From JAFNAG01 sp041501225 (lineage in GTDB: Bacteria; Acidobacteriota; UBA6911): DNA of 64,000 nt. The position numbers were made by a program, and so were the translations under genes. The stretch is from contig JBGQNR010000004.1 of NCBI GenBank assembly GCA_041501225.1, positions 20,669 to 84,668 of the forward strand. The letters run 5' to 3'. The first letter of the stretch is position 1, and every line of letters starts with the position of its first letter. Of the stretch, positions 26,696 through 36,378 are shown in pieces. Below the pieces are notes generated by a model. It was not told the DNA's origin and searched no databases. It saw only the letters and a program-made list of their open reading frames with translations.

Positions 26696-28287
26696 ATACT
26701 CCCAAGAACCGCGGACTCGAAGGAGCAGCCCCTAAGGACAAACCCGCCAGGTTGCGGGCCTTTCATCAGGCGAAGTGGGATGAGGAGGTTATCTTTGAGT
26801 TGAGCACGAAGGGGGAGAGGGGGATCCTCGTACCCCCGGTGGAGGAGGCGGTGGAAGAAGAAGTCGGCGATGGCATCTCGGCGATCCCGGAGAACTTGCG
26901 CCGTAAAGCCCGACCCGCGCTGCCGGAAATCTCGCAGATGCGTGTCCTGAAGCATTATCTGCGGCTCTCGCAGCAAAATCTTGGGGCCGACCTCAACGTG
27001 GACATCGGCCAGGGGACATGCACAATCAAATACAATCCGAAGATCAACGATGTCTTGGCGGCGTCCCCCAAAGTAGCCGAACTCCATCCTCTCCAGAGTG
27101 AAAGCACAGTTCAGGGCGCACTCGAAATCCTCTACAAGACCGACCTGTTCATGCGCGAGATCTCGGGACTCGACCGGTTTTCCTTTCAACCGGCTTCCGG
27201 ATCGGCGGCCATTCTGGCCATGGCCTCGATTATCCAGGCCTATCATGAATCGCGCGGTGAGGGGAAAATTCGCGACGAGGTCATCACAACCATCTTTTCC
27301 CATCCATCGGATGCGGCCGCGGCTGCGGTCAAGGGTTACAAGGTCATCACCATTTACCAGACCGAAGATGGCCTGCCTGATCTTGATGCCTTGAGAAAAT
27401 CGGTTTCGAAGCGGACGGCTGGGCTCCTGATCACGAATCCGGAAGACACCGGCATCTTCAACCCGCAGATCGATGAGATCACCCGGATCGTGCGTGAAGC
27501 CGGTGGATTGTGCGGTTACGATCAAGCCAATGCTAATGGGATTCTTGGCATGACCCGGGCAAGAGATGCCGGCTTCGATATGTGTTTCTTCAACCTCCAC
27601 AAAACTTTCGGGACGCCTCATGGCTGCGGCGGCCCGGCCTGCGGTGCGCTCGGGGTACGGGAAAATCTCGTGGATTACCTGCCGGTCCCCCTCGTGGAAT
27701 TTGACGGCAGCAAATATTTCCTGCGCTATGGTCTCGAGCACACGATCGGCAAGATCCGCAGCTTCTATGGCGTATTCCCGGTGGTCCTGAAGGCCTATGC
27801 CTGGATTGCCAGCCTGGGCGAGCGCGGCTTGCGGGAGGCGGCGAACATTGCGGTTCTGAACAACAACTATATTCTGGAAAAGGTCAAAAAAATCCGCGGC
27901 GCGAGCGCTCCTTTCGCCTTGGGCCGGCATCGCATCGAACAGGCGAGGTACTCCTGGGAAAAGCTGACCAAGGACACGGGCGTCACAACGGAAGACATCA
28001 CCCGGCGCATGGCAGATTTCGGCTTTCACCTCTGGTCGAGCCACCACCCGTTCATTGTTCCCGAGCCGTTCACCATCGAACCGACGGAATCCTATTCCAA
28101 GGCCGAGCTTGACGAGTACGTGGCGGCGCTGAAAACAATTGCGGACGAGGCCTATGAGGATCCGGCCAAAGTCAAAGGCGCACCCTACCGTAGTGTCGTC
28201 CACAAGATCGATCACGGATGGTTTGACGACCCGGCGAAGTGGGCCATTACCTGGCGGGCCTATCTGAAGAAACATGGCACCGAGTGA
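26692..28287 (+). CDS. gcvPB: glycine dehydrogenase (decarboxylating) subunit 2-like protein, divergent
   Basis: A 531-residue PLP-binding half of a two-subunit P-protein. The PLP lysine lies in FNLHKTFGTPHGCGG, and GTCTIKYNPKIND and LHPLQSESTVQGAL are well kept. The segment that normally reads D-S-A-H-G-T-N-P-A-S-A is IFSHPSDAAAAA, and Y-D-G-A-N is YDQAN. The N-terminus is about 40 residues longer than usual, with an acidic stretch. It probably forms a heterodimer or heterotetramer with the GcvPA-like product. GcvT, GcvH and lipoate genes are absent from the window. Confidence 0.85.
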   Translation: MNTPKNRGLEGAAPKDKPARLRAFHQAKWDEEVIFELSTKGERGILVPPVEEAVEEEVGDGISAIPENLRRKARPALPEISQMRVLKHYLRLSQQNLGADLNVDIGQGTCTIKYNPKINDVLAASPKVAELHPLQSESTVQGALEILYKTDLFMREISGLDRFSFQPASGSAAILAMASIIQAYHESRGEGKIRDEVITTIFSHPSDAAAAAVKGYKVITIYQTEDGLPDLDALRKSVSKRTAGLLITNPEDTGIFNPQIDEITRIVREAGGLCGYDQANANGILGMTRARDAGFDMCFFNLHKTFGTPHGCGGPACGALGVRENLVDYLPVPLVEFDGSKYFLRYGLEHTIGKIRSFYGVFPVVLKAYAWIASLGERGLREAANIAVLNNNYILEKVKKIRGASAPFALGRHRIEQARYSWEKLTKDTGVTTEDITRRMADFGFHLWSSHHPFIVPEPFTIEPTESYSKAELDEYVAALKTIADEAYEDPAKVKGAPYRSVVHKIDHGWFDDPAKWAITWRAYLKKHGTE

Positions 28288-28321
28288 GATGCTACTCTGA
28301 ACAGCGCCTGCATGTGACCGT

Positions 28322-28555
28322 TCACTTTTTGACCATGGGGACGGTGCGTTTGAGTTCATCGAACCAATTCTGAACCAGGATGATCTCTGTTACCGGATTA
28401 GGGTCTGCCGGGGCCGGCTTGACCATAAGAAATCGCTGGCCATCAAGCGAGATGTCGTATCCGCCTATGTTGACGGCCCAGGAGTAATGGACACCCCCAA
28501 ACAACAGCCTGGGCCTGCCGGGAGAAAAGTCCGGATCCCAACAGATTCGCTCATC
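28322..28555 (-). pseudogene. C-terminal relic of an acidobacterial Ser/Thr kinase with PD40/WD40-like repeats
   Basis: Read on the minus strand, this stretch encodes ...WDPDFSPGRPRLLFGG then YDISLDGQRFLMVKP and NWFDELKR before a stop. That is the usual tail of TolB-like/PD40 C-terminal domains of Ser/Thr kinases in Acidobacteriota. No start or kinase domain is present. The segment begins immediately after, and in the same frame as, the stop codon of the histidine-kinase gene, so it is a truncated leftover. Recognition is from family pattern, not from a search. Confidence 0.65.
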
Positions 28556-31500
28556 CTACACGCGCAGGCAATCCGCCACAGCGTTAAGGAGTTCACTGGG
28601 TGTGAATGGTTTCTGAATGAAAGTGATGCCATGATCCAGGGCGAGCCACCCTCCAGCTATCTCGGGACTGTAACCGCTGCAGTAAATCACACGAAGTCGT
28701 GGATAGGCATGGCGCAGCGATTTGGCCAGTTCCCGGCCGCTTACGCCGCCCGGCATCACCATATCTGTGATCAACAGGTCCACTTGTTCCAGTTGTGCCT
28801 GAGAAAGTTGCCGGGCTTCGGCGCCGGAGCTGGCAACCATAACGTTATAGCCCTGACGGGCAAGCGTGCGGAAGATCAGCTCGCGCACAGATGCCTCATC
28901 TTCCACCAACAGGATGGTTTCGCCATGCCCCAATGCGGGCGCCCGATCCGTGCGGACTGACACTTCCGAATCCGGAACCGGACCGGCGGGCAAGTGGATC
29001 AGGAACGTAGTGCCCTGGCCTAATCTGCTGTCCACTTCAATCCAGCCGTCGTGCTGGGTGATGATGCCGAAAACAGTGGCCAGGCCCAGGCCGGTGCCCT
29101 TGCCCACTTCCTTTGTGGTAAAAAAGGGCTCAAAGATCCTTCCGCGGATTTCAGGAGGAATGCCGCAGCCTGTGTCGCGGACCGCCAGGCGGACGAATCG
29201 CCCCGGCCGGGCGTTGGGATTGGGCGAGGGCGGCGCAGACTGGTAGGTCACTGTGCTGGTTGCGATGTGCAATCGGCCGCCCTGCGGCATGGCATCGCGC
29301 GCATTCACAGCAAGGTTCATGATGACCTGCTCCAACATCCCCGGATCGCCTTGGACAGCAGGAAGGTCGTTCTCGTAACTGAATTCGAGGGTAATGTGCT
29401 CCCCGAGAACCCGTCCCAGCAGCTTGGTGAGGTTGCTGGTAAGCTCGTTTAAACTCACCGACGCAGGCTGCAATTGCTGTTTGCGGCTGAAAAGCAGCAA
29501 CTGGCGGGTCAGGTTGGCAGCCCGTTCGCCGGCTGCCGCAATCTGGGTCAGCCATTCCATGCATTCAGGGTTGTCCGCCAGAATCTCGGACAGAATTGCC
29601 GCACTGCCGTTGATGACCGTAAGGATGTTGTTGAAGTCGTGGGCCACGCCGGCGGCCAGCTGGCCGACAGACTCCATCTTCTGCAAATGCCGCAACTGCT
29701 CCTCCAACTGGCGCCGCTGAGTGATGTCATTGACCACTGCGAGGATTCCCCTGCGGCCATCGGGCAGAGGGACAGACATCTCGTGCAGCTCCACACGGTG
29801 GACTTGTCCGTCCTTGCCGACATTGTCAACCTCGTGCAGGAGTGTCTTACCGGCCATAAGCTCATCGAGGTGTCGGTCCACCTCCGCCTGGTTCTCGGGT
29901 GGAACGAGCATGCGCACGCTCCGGCCGCACATTTCTTCGCGCGAATAACCGAAGATGCGGCACATCGCGGCATTAACTTCCAGGATGTTGGTCGCTGCGT
30001 CCTGTAGCACGATTCCCGCGGGGCAGAGTTCAAAGAGCGAGCGGTAGCGTTTCTCTCTTTCGGCAACGGCCTCCTCGGCGCGCTTCAGCTCGGTGATATC
30101 CCAGAAAATGCCTTGCACGCCGATGATCTGCTCCTGCGCGTCGCGCAAAGGGGATTTCACCACCCACACAACACGCCGGCCCTGGTTTGGGGACTCATGC
30201 TCTTCCTCGTGTTCAACGGACTGGCCGGTGTCAATGACATGCTGATCATCCTGCCTATATTTGGCAGTCAGGTCCGGAGGGCAGAAATCGGCATCTGTCT
30301 TCCCCAGAATCTCAGCGAGGGATTTGTCCAAGCTCCTGCAGAACTGCTGATTGGCAAACGTGAACCGGCCGTCCAGGTCTTTGCGGAATATGTTTTGCGG
30401 CAGGTTTTCGACCAGCGAGTGGTAGAGTCGCTCGGAATCCCGAAGCTGTTGCTCGGCCCGCCGGCGATCGGTCACGTCCATCACAAGAGACGCCACAGCT
30501 ACCACCTTGCCGTGTTCGTCTACCAAGGGCGTGTTGTACCACTCGCAGAATATGCTCCGGCCATCCTTGTGGACGTTCTCATTTGTGCTGCGCTCGCCGC
30601 CTTGCCGGGCCAGCAAATTTTTCCACGTTCCTTCCACGTGCGGCCGGACAGCCTCGGGAATGATGAAGGCGGCGTGTTTGCCCAGAGCCTCCGCCGCACT
30701 ATAGCCGAAGACTTTCTCGGCAGCGGGATTCCATCTCGTGACGAGGAAATCGAGATCCCATTCGATGACGCCCAGCGGAGTCTGGTCAAAATGCAGCCGC
30801 TCCAATTGGTGTGCCAGGCGCAGCGCCACATCCGCCCGCCTGGCCTCGGTGATATCGCGGAAACTCCACACCCGGCCTACCGGTTTGCCGCCGATCCTTT
30901 GCGGATGGGAGTAACGCTCAAAAACTCTGCCATCCTCGAACTCCACGAGGTCGAAGCTGTCCGCTTCCGGATTCGCGTAAAGCTCGCGCACCTTGGCAAG
31001 GAATCCCTCGGGGTCTTTCAGCTGAGGCAGGATGTTTTGCATGATCTGCCGGTCGCTTTCCGACTCGAGTATGTCGCGACTCCTGCCTGCGGCGAGCACG
31101 TCGGAGGGCAATCGCCACATCTGCAGAAACTTCTCGTTGCGGTCCACGATTCTCCCCTGACGATCGACGACCAGGATGCCATCGGCAGTGGACTCAAGGG
31201 TCGCCCGCAGCAGCGAGAGAGATCGCTGCAACGTCTCCTCCGCCCGTTTGTGTTCGGTGATGTCGCGGGCTGAGGAAAGGATCATGGGTTCGCCTTGGAG
31301 ATTAAACAGTACATTGGTAATCTCCACCGGAACCGGACGGCCCTCCTTGGTGATATGCTTGCCTTCCCAGGTGGCGCGGCCTCCGGCCTGCAGTTTTCGC
31401 ATCGCCTCTGGAATGGCTGCCAATCCCTCCGGCGCATCAAGGTCCATCGGCCGCATGCACAGGAGTTCCTCGCGCGTGTATCCATAGCGCCGGCAGGCCA

Positions 31501-32410
31501 CTTCGTTCACTTCGATGAACCGGCCCGGCAGTCCATCAGGATCGAACTCGTGAACGAAAACCGCATCGTTGGCGCTGTTGAACATGAGCCGGTAGTGTTC
31601 CTCGCTGCGGCGGATCGACTCTTCCGCTCGCTTGTGTTGCGTGATGTCGCGGGCGATACCTTGGATCGCATAAGGCTTCCCTTGCTTATAAATGAGTGAA
31701 GACTGGACCTCGACATCAATCTCTTTGCCATCCCATCGTCGCAGCCGGAATTCAGCGGGTTTTTTCTGGTAGCCGATTGCCCTTATTTCCTCGGTGGTCT
31801 GGAAGGCTAGCGGCAATTGATCTGCACTCAGTATGGAGCAGTAGTTGAGCGTTCGAAGCTCCTCGCGCGCATAACCCAGCAAATCGAGGGCAGCCTGGTT
31901 GGCATCCAGGAAATTCCCGTCAAAGTCCCCGAGAAAAACGCAGTCCAGGGAACGCTCGAACAACGCCTGGTAACGATCTTCGCTTTCCCGTAATGCTTCC
32001 TCCATCTGCTTTCGTTGAGTAATGTCGCGGACGACGGCCAGCACCCATTCCCGGCCGCCACTCCCGGATTTGCGCAGCGAGACATCGCACCAAAACAACT
32101 CCCCGTTTTTCCGCCGGGCCCGCCATTCAAAAAGTTGGGGGCCCGTCTCCACCGCCTTTCGAAGCCACTCCCCTGCCTCGGTTTCTGAATAGGGACTCTC
32201 GGCGAGGCTGCTGTGCGGAGCGCGGAGTTGCAGGGCCTCCTCACGCGAAAAGCCGTACATTTCGAGCATGCGATCGTTTACATCCAGAATGCGGCCGGTC
32301 ACCGCGTCATGGACGAATATAGCCTCGTTGGTGGCATTGAAAAGATCCCGCCATGGGCTTTCTTCTTTGCAGGAATTCGTCTTGTTCGGTGAACGCGATG
32401 ATTTTTTCAT
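28556..32410 (-). CDS. multi-PAS hybrid sensor histidine kinase with receiver domain
   Basis: A 1284-residue soluble sensor without obvious membrane segments. Seven PAS units can be counted by their openings (DLFNATNEAIF, YQALFERSLDCVF, YRLMFNSANDAVF, LLRATLESTADGIL, LHFDQTPLGVIEW, YHSLVENLPQNIF, YRSLFELCPAGIV). HisKA follows (GVAHDFNNIL, phospho-His), then HATPase_c (NLAVNARDAMP, DTGCGIPPEI, GTGLGL) and a C-terminal receiver with phospho-acceptor Asp in LLITDMVMPGG. It probably ends in phosphotransfer to a separate Hpt or acts alone. No partner regulator is adjacent. Confidence 0.93.
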   Translation of the reverse strand: MKKSSRSPNKTNSCKEESPWRDLFNATNEAIFVHDAVTGRILDVNDRMLEMYGFSREEALQLRAPHSSLAESPYSETEAGEWLRKAVETGPQLFEWRARRKNGELFWCDVSLRKSGSGGREWVLAVVRDITQRKQMEEALRESEDRYQALFERSLDCVFLGDFDGNFLDANQAALDLLGYAREELRTLNYCSILSADQLPLAFQTTEEIRAIGYQKKPAEFRLRRWDGKEIDVEVQSSLIYKQGKPYAIQGIARDITQHKRAEESIRRSEEHYRLMFNSANDAVFVHEFDPDGLPGRFIEVNEVACRRYGYTREELLCMRPMDLDAPEGLAAIPEAMRKLQAGGRATWEGKHITKEGRPVPVEITNVLFNLQGEPMILSSARDITEHKRAEETLQRSLSLLRATLESTADGILVVDRQGRIVDRNEKFLQMWRLPSDVLAAGRSRDILESESDRQIMQNILPQLKDPEGFLAKVRELYANPEADSFDLVEFEDGRVFERYSHPQRIGGKPVGRVWSFRDITEARRADVALRLAHQLERLHFDQTPLGVIEWDLDFLVTRWNPAAEKVFGYSAAEALGKHAAFIIPEAVRPHVEGTWKNLLARQGGERSTNENVHKDGRSIFCEWYNTPLVDEHGKVVAVASLVMDVTDRRRAEQQLRDSERLYHSLVENLPQNIFRKDLDGRFTFANQQFCRSLDKSLAEILGKTDADFCPPDLTAKYRQDDQHVIDTGQSVEHEEEHESPNQGRRVVWVVKSPLRDAQEQIIGVQGIFWDITELKRAEEAVAEREKRYRSLFELCPAGIVLQDAATNILEVNAAMCRIFGYSREEMCGRSVRMLVPPENQAEVDRHLDELMAGKTLLHEVDNVGKDGQVHRVELHEMSVPLPDGRRGILAVVNDITQRRQLEEQLRHLQKMESVGQLAAGVAHDFNNILTVINGSAAILSEILADNPECMEWLTQIAAAGERAANLTRQLLLFSRKQQLQPASVSLNELTSNLTKLLGRVLGEHITLEFSYENDLPAVQGDPGMLEQVIMNLAVNARDAMPQGGRLHIATSTVTYQSAPPSPNPNARPGRFVRLAVRDTGCGIPPEIRGRIFEPFFTTKEVGKGTGLGLATVFGIITQHDGWIEVDSRLGQGTTFLIHLPAGPVPDSEVSVRTDRAPALGHGETILLVEDEASVRELIFRTLARQGYNVMVASSGAEARQLSQAQLEQVDLLITDMVMPGGVSGRELAKSLRHAYPRLRVIYCSGYSPEIAGGWLALDHGITFIQKPFTPSELLNAVADCLRV

Positions 32411-32975
32411 GGTTGCCGCCTCGGATGAGCTTGAGCGGACAAACAGGGTCCTGTCTCAAACCTCTCCCTATGCACTCTCAATCCATCGGCAAATTCCGGC
32501 CAATCCTGAAGGTAATGAGCACTGAGGCCGAGAATTGCAAGTGACGTATCATTCGGCGCCAATCCAGCAAATCGCAGGGCTATGTACCGGGCAGGCATCC
32601 GCTCTGGTGCAAATGCAAGAGCGAAAGGGGATGTCGCCCCATGACGCAAGCGTACACCAGCACGGCAACACAATTGCCCGAATCCAATGCACCGCGGCTT
32701 ACGGCGGGTATCGAACCATCGTTCATTTAATCAGTCGCAGGAGTGTTGTCAAGTAATTGTGAGCAGTTTCGCAGCGGCGACCAGCCTTTGAGTACGATAT
32801 TGTAGTGGTTCCGGTCATCCCACCCACATCGCCGACCAGCACCGAGAATATGGTTTGCGCCAGGGAGCGCCCCGTTGGGGTCGGATTTCCTTTTGTTCGC
32901 AGCTCACAAAGGATATAAACAAGGCACTGGAAGTCCTGCAAACACTCATGACTTTTGGACAGGGAGGAACGAGCG
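32411..32975. other. 565-base gap upstream of hybrid kinase and DUF421
   Basis: It contains a minus-strand promoter (32724-32752). A short minus-strand frame of about 60-88 codons has its stop overlapping the kinase ATG (ATGA at 32407-32410). That frame has no recognisable homology, no ATG with a good ribosome site and a TTG as its longest start. It could be a coupled leader peptide, but coding is not supported. Nothing else was identified. Confidence 0.4.
32724..32752 (-). promoter_or_regulatory. candidate promoter for the hybrid histidine kinase
   Basis: On the minus strand: TTGACA (32747-32752), 17-nt spacer, TAAATG (32724-32729). It is about 310 bases upstream of the kinase ATG, implying a long leader. 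Confidence 0.5.
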
Positions 32976-33572
32976 ATGGAAGCATTCCATACTGAATTTA
33001 GCGTGCTCTGGCATGACATGATCCTATTAGCGCTTCCGGTTGCGGAGAAGGTTTTGCGGCCCGTGATTGTGTACTTCTTTCTGGTCATTCTTTTGCGGAT
33101 TTTCGGCAAGCGGGAATTGGCGCAACTGAATCCCTTTGACCTGGTGGTTCTGCTGTCGCTCTCCAACACGGTCCAAAATGCGATCATCGGGGAAGATAAT
33201 TCGGTCACCGGTGGTTTGATCGGGGCGGCCACTCTCCTCACCGTGAATTATCTCGTGGTCCGCTTCCTGTTCAAGCATCGCCGTCTCGATCAGGTGCTGG
33301 AAGGCAAGCCGACGGTGCTGATCGAAAGAGGGCAGATCAACATGAAAGGACTTGCGAAAGAGCTGCTCACACGATCGGAACTCATGACTGTGCTCCACCG
33401 GCAAGGATTCTCCCGGCTGGAAGATGTGGAACGTTGCGTGCTCGAGCCCGACGGCACATTTTTTGTCCGCGGCAAAGAACCGGCGCTGCCTATCAGGCAG
33501 CACGCCGAGTTGATGACCAGGCTCGATCAGCTTTCCCAGCGGATAGAACATCTGGCCCAGTCGCGCACCTGA
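32976..33572 (+). CDS. DUF421 (YetF-type) membrane protein
   Basis: A 198-residue protein with three N-terminal membrane segments (about 15-95) and a small soluble C-terminal domain. The YetF-family pattern LRIFGKRELAQLNPFDLVVLLSLSN runs through residues about 37-62, and the C-terminal ELMTVLHRQGFSRLEDVERCVLEPDG is typical. Function is unknown in the family. GGAGG precedes ATG 32976; an in-frame TTG upstream is less likely. It stands alone between the histidine kinase and a kinase pseudogene. Confidence 0.88.
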   Translation: MEAFHTEFSVLWHDMILLALPVAEKVLRPVIVYFFLVILLRIFGKRELAQLNPFDLVVLLSLSNTVQNAIIGEDNSVTGGLIGAATLLTVNYLVVRFLFKHRRLDQVLEGKPTVLIERGQINMKGLAKELLTRSELMTVLHRQGFSRLEDVERCVLEPDGTFFVRGKEPALPIRQHAELMTRLDQLSQRIEHLAQSRT

Positions 33573-33709
33573 GGCTCGCCCAACTGCCTCCCCTGGAACA
33601 CAGGTGAACTGGGCAAGCAGGCCCCGGCCGCTGGATGGGCGAGGAAACTAATAAATCCAGACTTCGGAGCACCGTGCGGCGCCCGGCGCCCGCTTCCAAC
33701 TCTTACCGT

Positions 33710-35044
33710 TCAGTCTTTCAGCAGGTCGAAGCTGAGAGCAGGTTTGCCGGCCAGAGCGATCCGGAAACCAAATACCGCGAGGGCCGCGGCGATAAAAAGA
33801 ATTCCGATCGAGTAGTTGGAATACCAACGAGACAGGTCTGAAGTGATGGGAACACCATTCGAAATATCGTAGAAACTAAGAAACGTTAGAACGGCAAAAA
33901 GGCCAAAACGGAGCAACAGCAGAATAAACCCTACGGCCAGGAACAACCCGAGCAAAGCACCGATCAGGGGGTTCACAGCCGAGCCGGCGCTGGTCGCCGT
34001 TAGCACGGCCACGATTACGGCAGCCGCGAGCCATTGTCTCTTTAAAACCAGCCGAAGCAGGAAAAGGGCCAGGAAGAGCAGGATCTTTTTCCAGGCAGCG
34101 CAGGATGACGCGTGCGACGACGGGATCAATGTCCGCAATGATCATAGACGGGTTGGTGGGATTCACTTCGCGATGCAGTCTCACCAATTCGGTGAGAGTG
34201 GTGGCCTTGAAGGCGGGCTTCCCGGTGAACAACTCGTACAGGACCAGACCGAGAGAGTACAGGTCGCTTCGAATCGATTCTCCTTTGCCAGCAAACTGTT
34301 CCGGGGCCATATAGGCCGGCGTGCCTTCCAATACCCTGGGATCGCGCACGTCCTCGACCGTGCGAGCCAGACCAAAATCCGCGATCCGCACCTTGCCGCG
34401 CCCACCAATCATGACGTTGACCGGCTTCAGATCCCTGTGGAGCACGCCTTTTTCATGCGCTGCTGCCAGTCCTGCGCACAGCTGGCGCGCAATTTCGAGC
34501 GCTTTGTCCTGAGGCAGTCTGCCGATGCGGCGCAGCAACGATGCCAAATCCTCGCCATCGATATACTCCATGGAAAGGAAGTGTTTGCCCTCCTCCTTGC
34601 CGACATCGTGAATCCGACAAACGTTGGGATGCGATACCTGGAGCGCGAGCCGCACCTCACTGTCAAAACGTTCTAATCGGCCGGAATCTTCTGCCAACTT
34701 CTCCGGCAGGAACTTGAGTGCTACCGGCTGCCCAAGAGTGAGATCGTCCGCACGATACACTTCACCCATGCCGCCCTTGCCCAGCAGCCCTATAATGCGG
34801 TATCGACCTGAAAAAATGGCGCCCGGGGCAAATCGAGCGGCCCCCTGCAAGGAGGAACTGGAGATTCTACTCCGCCGGAAAGATTCGAAGATGCCGGCAC
34901 GGCAGTAGGGGTGTCAGCCGCGGCGGTGGGCGTCGCCTGTGTCACAGCCATCGTGGCCAGCATGGAGGAAGAGAACGCCAATCCGCACGATGGACAGAAC
35001 CTGGTGTTTTCAGGCGATTCAGTCGAGCAGGAGCGGCAGTGCAT
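33710..35044 (-). pseudogene. zinc-ribbon Ser/Thr protein kinase, frameshifted and internally deleted
   Basis: Three pieces of one acidobacterial kinase lie in order on the minus strand. A zinc ribbon (CRSC ... FCPSCG) starts at ATG 35044 with AAGGAAAG upstream. After a frame change near 34870 comes a nearly complete kinase domain (GKGGMGEVYRA, VLHRDLKPVNV, DFGLA, YMAPEQF) to CLEKDP near 34090. After a second frame change comes the C-terminal multi-helix membrane tail (KRQWLAAAV ... LSRWYSNYSIG ... FGFRIALAG) ending at 33710. The usual end of the C-lobe and first membrane helices are missing. Sequencing error could cause one shift but not the deletion. A shortened kinase product remains conceivable. 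Confidence 0.8.
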
Positions 35045-35207
35045 TGGTCTTTCCTTTGAATCAATGACTTATAGGGCTTTCTATCCCGGGGAGCAAGTAG
35101 AAAAGCTGAACGGAAAAAGTGAAGTGTTGGTTCCATAGCTTCATCTTTTTAGCTTTTGGATATATCGATCAATGTTGCTAGATTTACCCTCATCCGAGTG
35201 ATGAACC

Positions 35208-36239
35208 ATGACCAAAGCAGGATTTTTGATCGACGACCGATTCCGGCACCACATCACTGGCAACCGCCACCAAGAGTCCCCGGATCGACTGACCCACATC
35301 CAACATGCAATTGATGATTTCGGCGCAGGGGAACGCTGGCGGCGGATCGAAGCCCGGGCCGCCCGGATGGATCAACTCGAACTGGTTCACCACCCGGCTC
35401 ACATCGACCGTGTGCGGCGCGCCACAGAGCTGGCTCCAAGCTTTTTGGACATGGACACTCCGGTGTCCGCCGGGAGCTTTGATGCGGCTTTGCTGGCGGC
35501 AGGAGGCGTTCTGGCGTGCGTGGATGCCATCTGCGCCGGGGAAATCGATCGTGCCTTTGCATTCATCCGGCCTCCCGGCCACCATGCGGAACCCGATCGA
35601 GCTATGGGATTCTGCTTGTTTAATAACGTCGCCCTGGGCGCGGCCTATCTCAGATCAGAACATGCAATCGAGCGGGTCGCGATTGTTGACTTCGACGTCC
35701 ATCATGGCAACGGCACGCAGGCGTGTTTCTATAGCGATCCCGGCGTGCTTTTCATCTCCTCTCATCAGTATCCCTACTATCCCGGCACAGGTGATTTTTG
35801 CCAGGTTGGCATCCAAGAGGGATGGGGGTACACGCTCAATTTCCCGTTGCCGGCTGGAACCGGAGATGACGTTTTCGTCCCCATCTATTCCCGCATCATC
35901 GCCCCGATCCTTGGACAATATCAGCCGCAGTTCATCCTGGTTTCCGCGGGATTCGACGCCTTCCTGGGCGATCCTCTGGGAGGTTTGGCATTGAGTGCCG
36001 CCGGCTTTGCATCCGCAGCTGCTTCCTTGATCAAATCCGCGGACAGGTGTTGCGGAGGCAAGATCTGCTTTGTGTTGGAGGGGGGATACAGCCCGGCAGG
36101 ACTTCAGGATTGTGCCAAAGCGGTCATGGGCGAGATGGAATCCGAGAATCCGAAAGAGCTAGCCCTCCCCGAGGACCCCCTCTTTGAAGTAATATCAAAG
36201 CATGCCCAGGGAGAACTCGGCGAACATTGGCATTGGTGA
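35208..36239 (+). CDS. histone deacetylase family (acetoin utilisation/HDAC-like) protein
   Basis: A 343-residue zinc amidohydrolase of the arginase/deacetylase fold. The catalytic His pair is in RPPGHHAE, zinc ligands are in VDFDVHHGNGTQ and GFDAFLGDPLGG, and the C-terminal LEGGY is present. Bacterial members deacetylate polyamines, lysines or acetyl-CoA synthetase; the substrate is undetermined. ATG 35208 begins the homology. It is followed by a 27-bp inverted repeat and the Memo gene. Confidence 0.92.
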   Translation: MTKAGFLIDDRFRHHITGNRHQESPDRLTHIQHAIDDFGAGERWRRIEARAARMDQLELVHHPAHIDRVRRATELAPSFLDMDTPVSAGSFDAALLAAGGVLACVDAICAGEIDRAFAFIRPPGHHAEPDRAMGFCLFNNVALGAAYLRSEHAIERVAIVDFDVHHGNGTQACFYSDPGVLFISSHQYPYYPGTGDFCQVGIQEGWGYTLNFPLPAGTGDDVFVPIYSRIIAPILGQYQPQFILVSAGFDAFLGDPLGGLALSAAGFASAAASLIKSADRCCGGKICFVLEGGYSPAGLQDCAKAVMGEMESENPKELALPEDPLFEVISKHAQGELGEHWHW

Positions 36240-36246
36240 TGTTGAA

Positions 36247-36333
36247 GGGGTCAGGTCTGGAAAATTTCATTTTTCATTCTCCTCTCGCCGGTGCAGCAGA
36301 TGATGCAAAATGAAATTTTCCAGACCTGACCCC
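36247..36333. repeat. 27-bp perfect inverted repeat, GGGGTCAGGTCTGG family, copy 1
   Basis: Arms 36247-36273 and 36307-36333 are perfect reverse complements with a 33-nt loop. The arm begins GGGGTCAGGTCTGGAAAATT. The same core forms a 32-bp inverted repeat at 62104-62204. The organisation resembles REP/BIME-type elements mobilised by RAYT transposases; none is in the window. Confidence 0.9.
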
Positions 36334-36378
36334 CATTTGACCCCCATTACCCATTACCCGCTTGGAGGAGGAATGATC

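Noticed and set aside
26620..28359. A 579-codon open frame antisense to gcvPB
   Set aside because: A shadow of a high-GC gene; no recognisable domain and no ribosome site.
32407..32673. Short minus-strand frame overlapping the histidine-kinase start by four bases
   Set aside because: The ATGA overlap is suggestive, but the start is TTG, no good ribosome site is present and nothing is recognisable.
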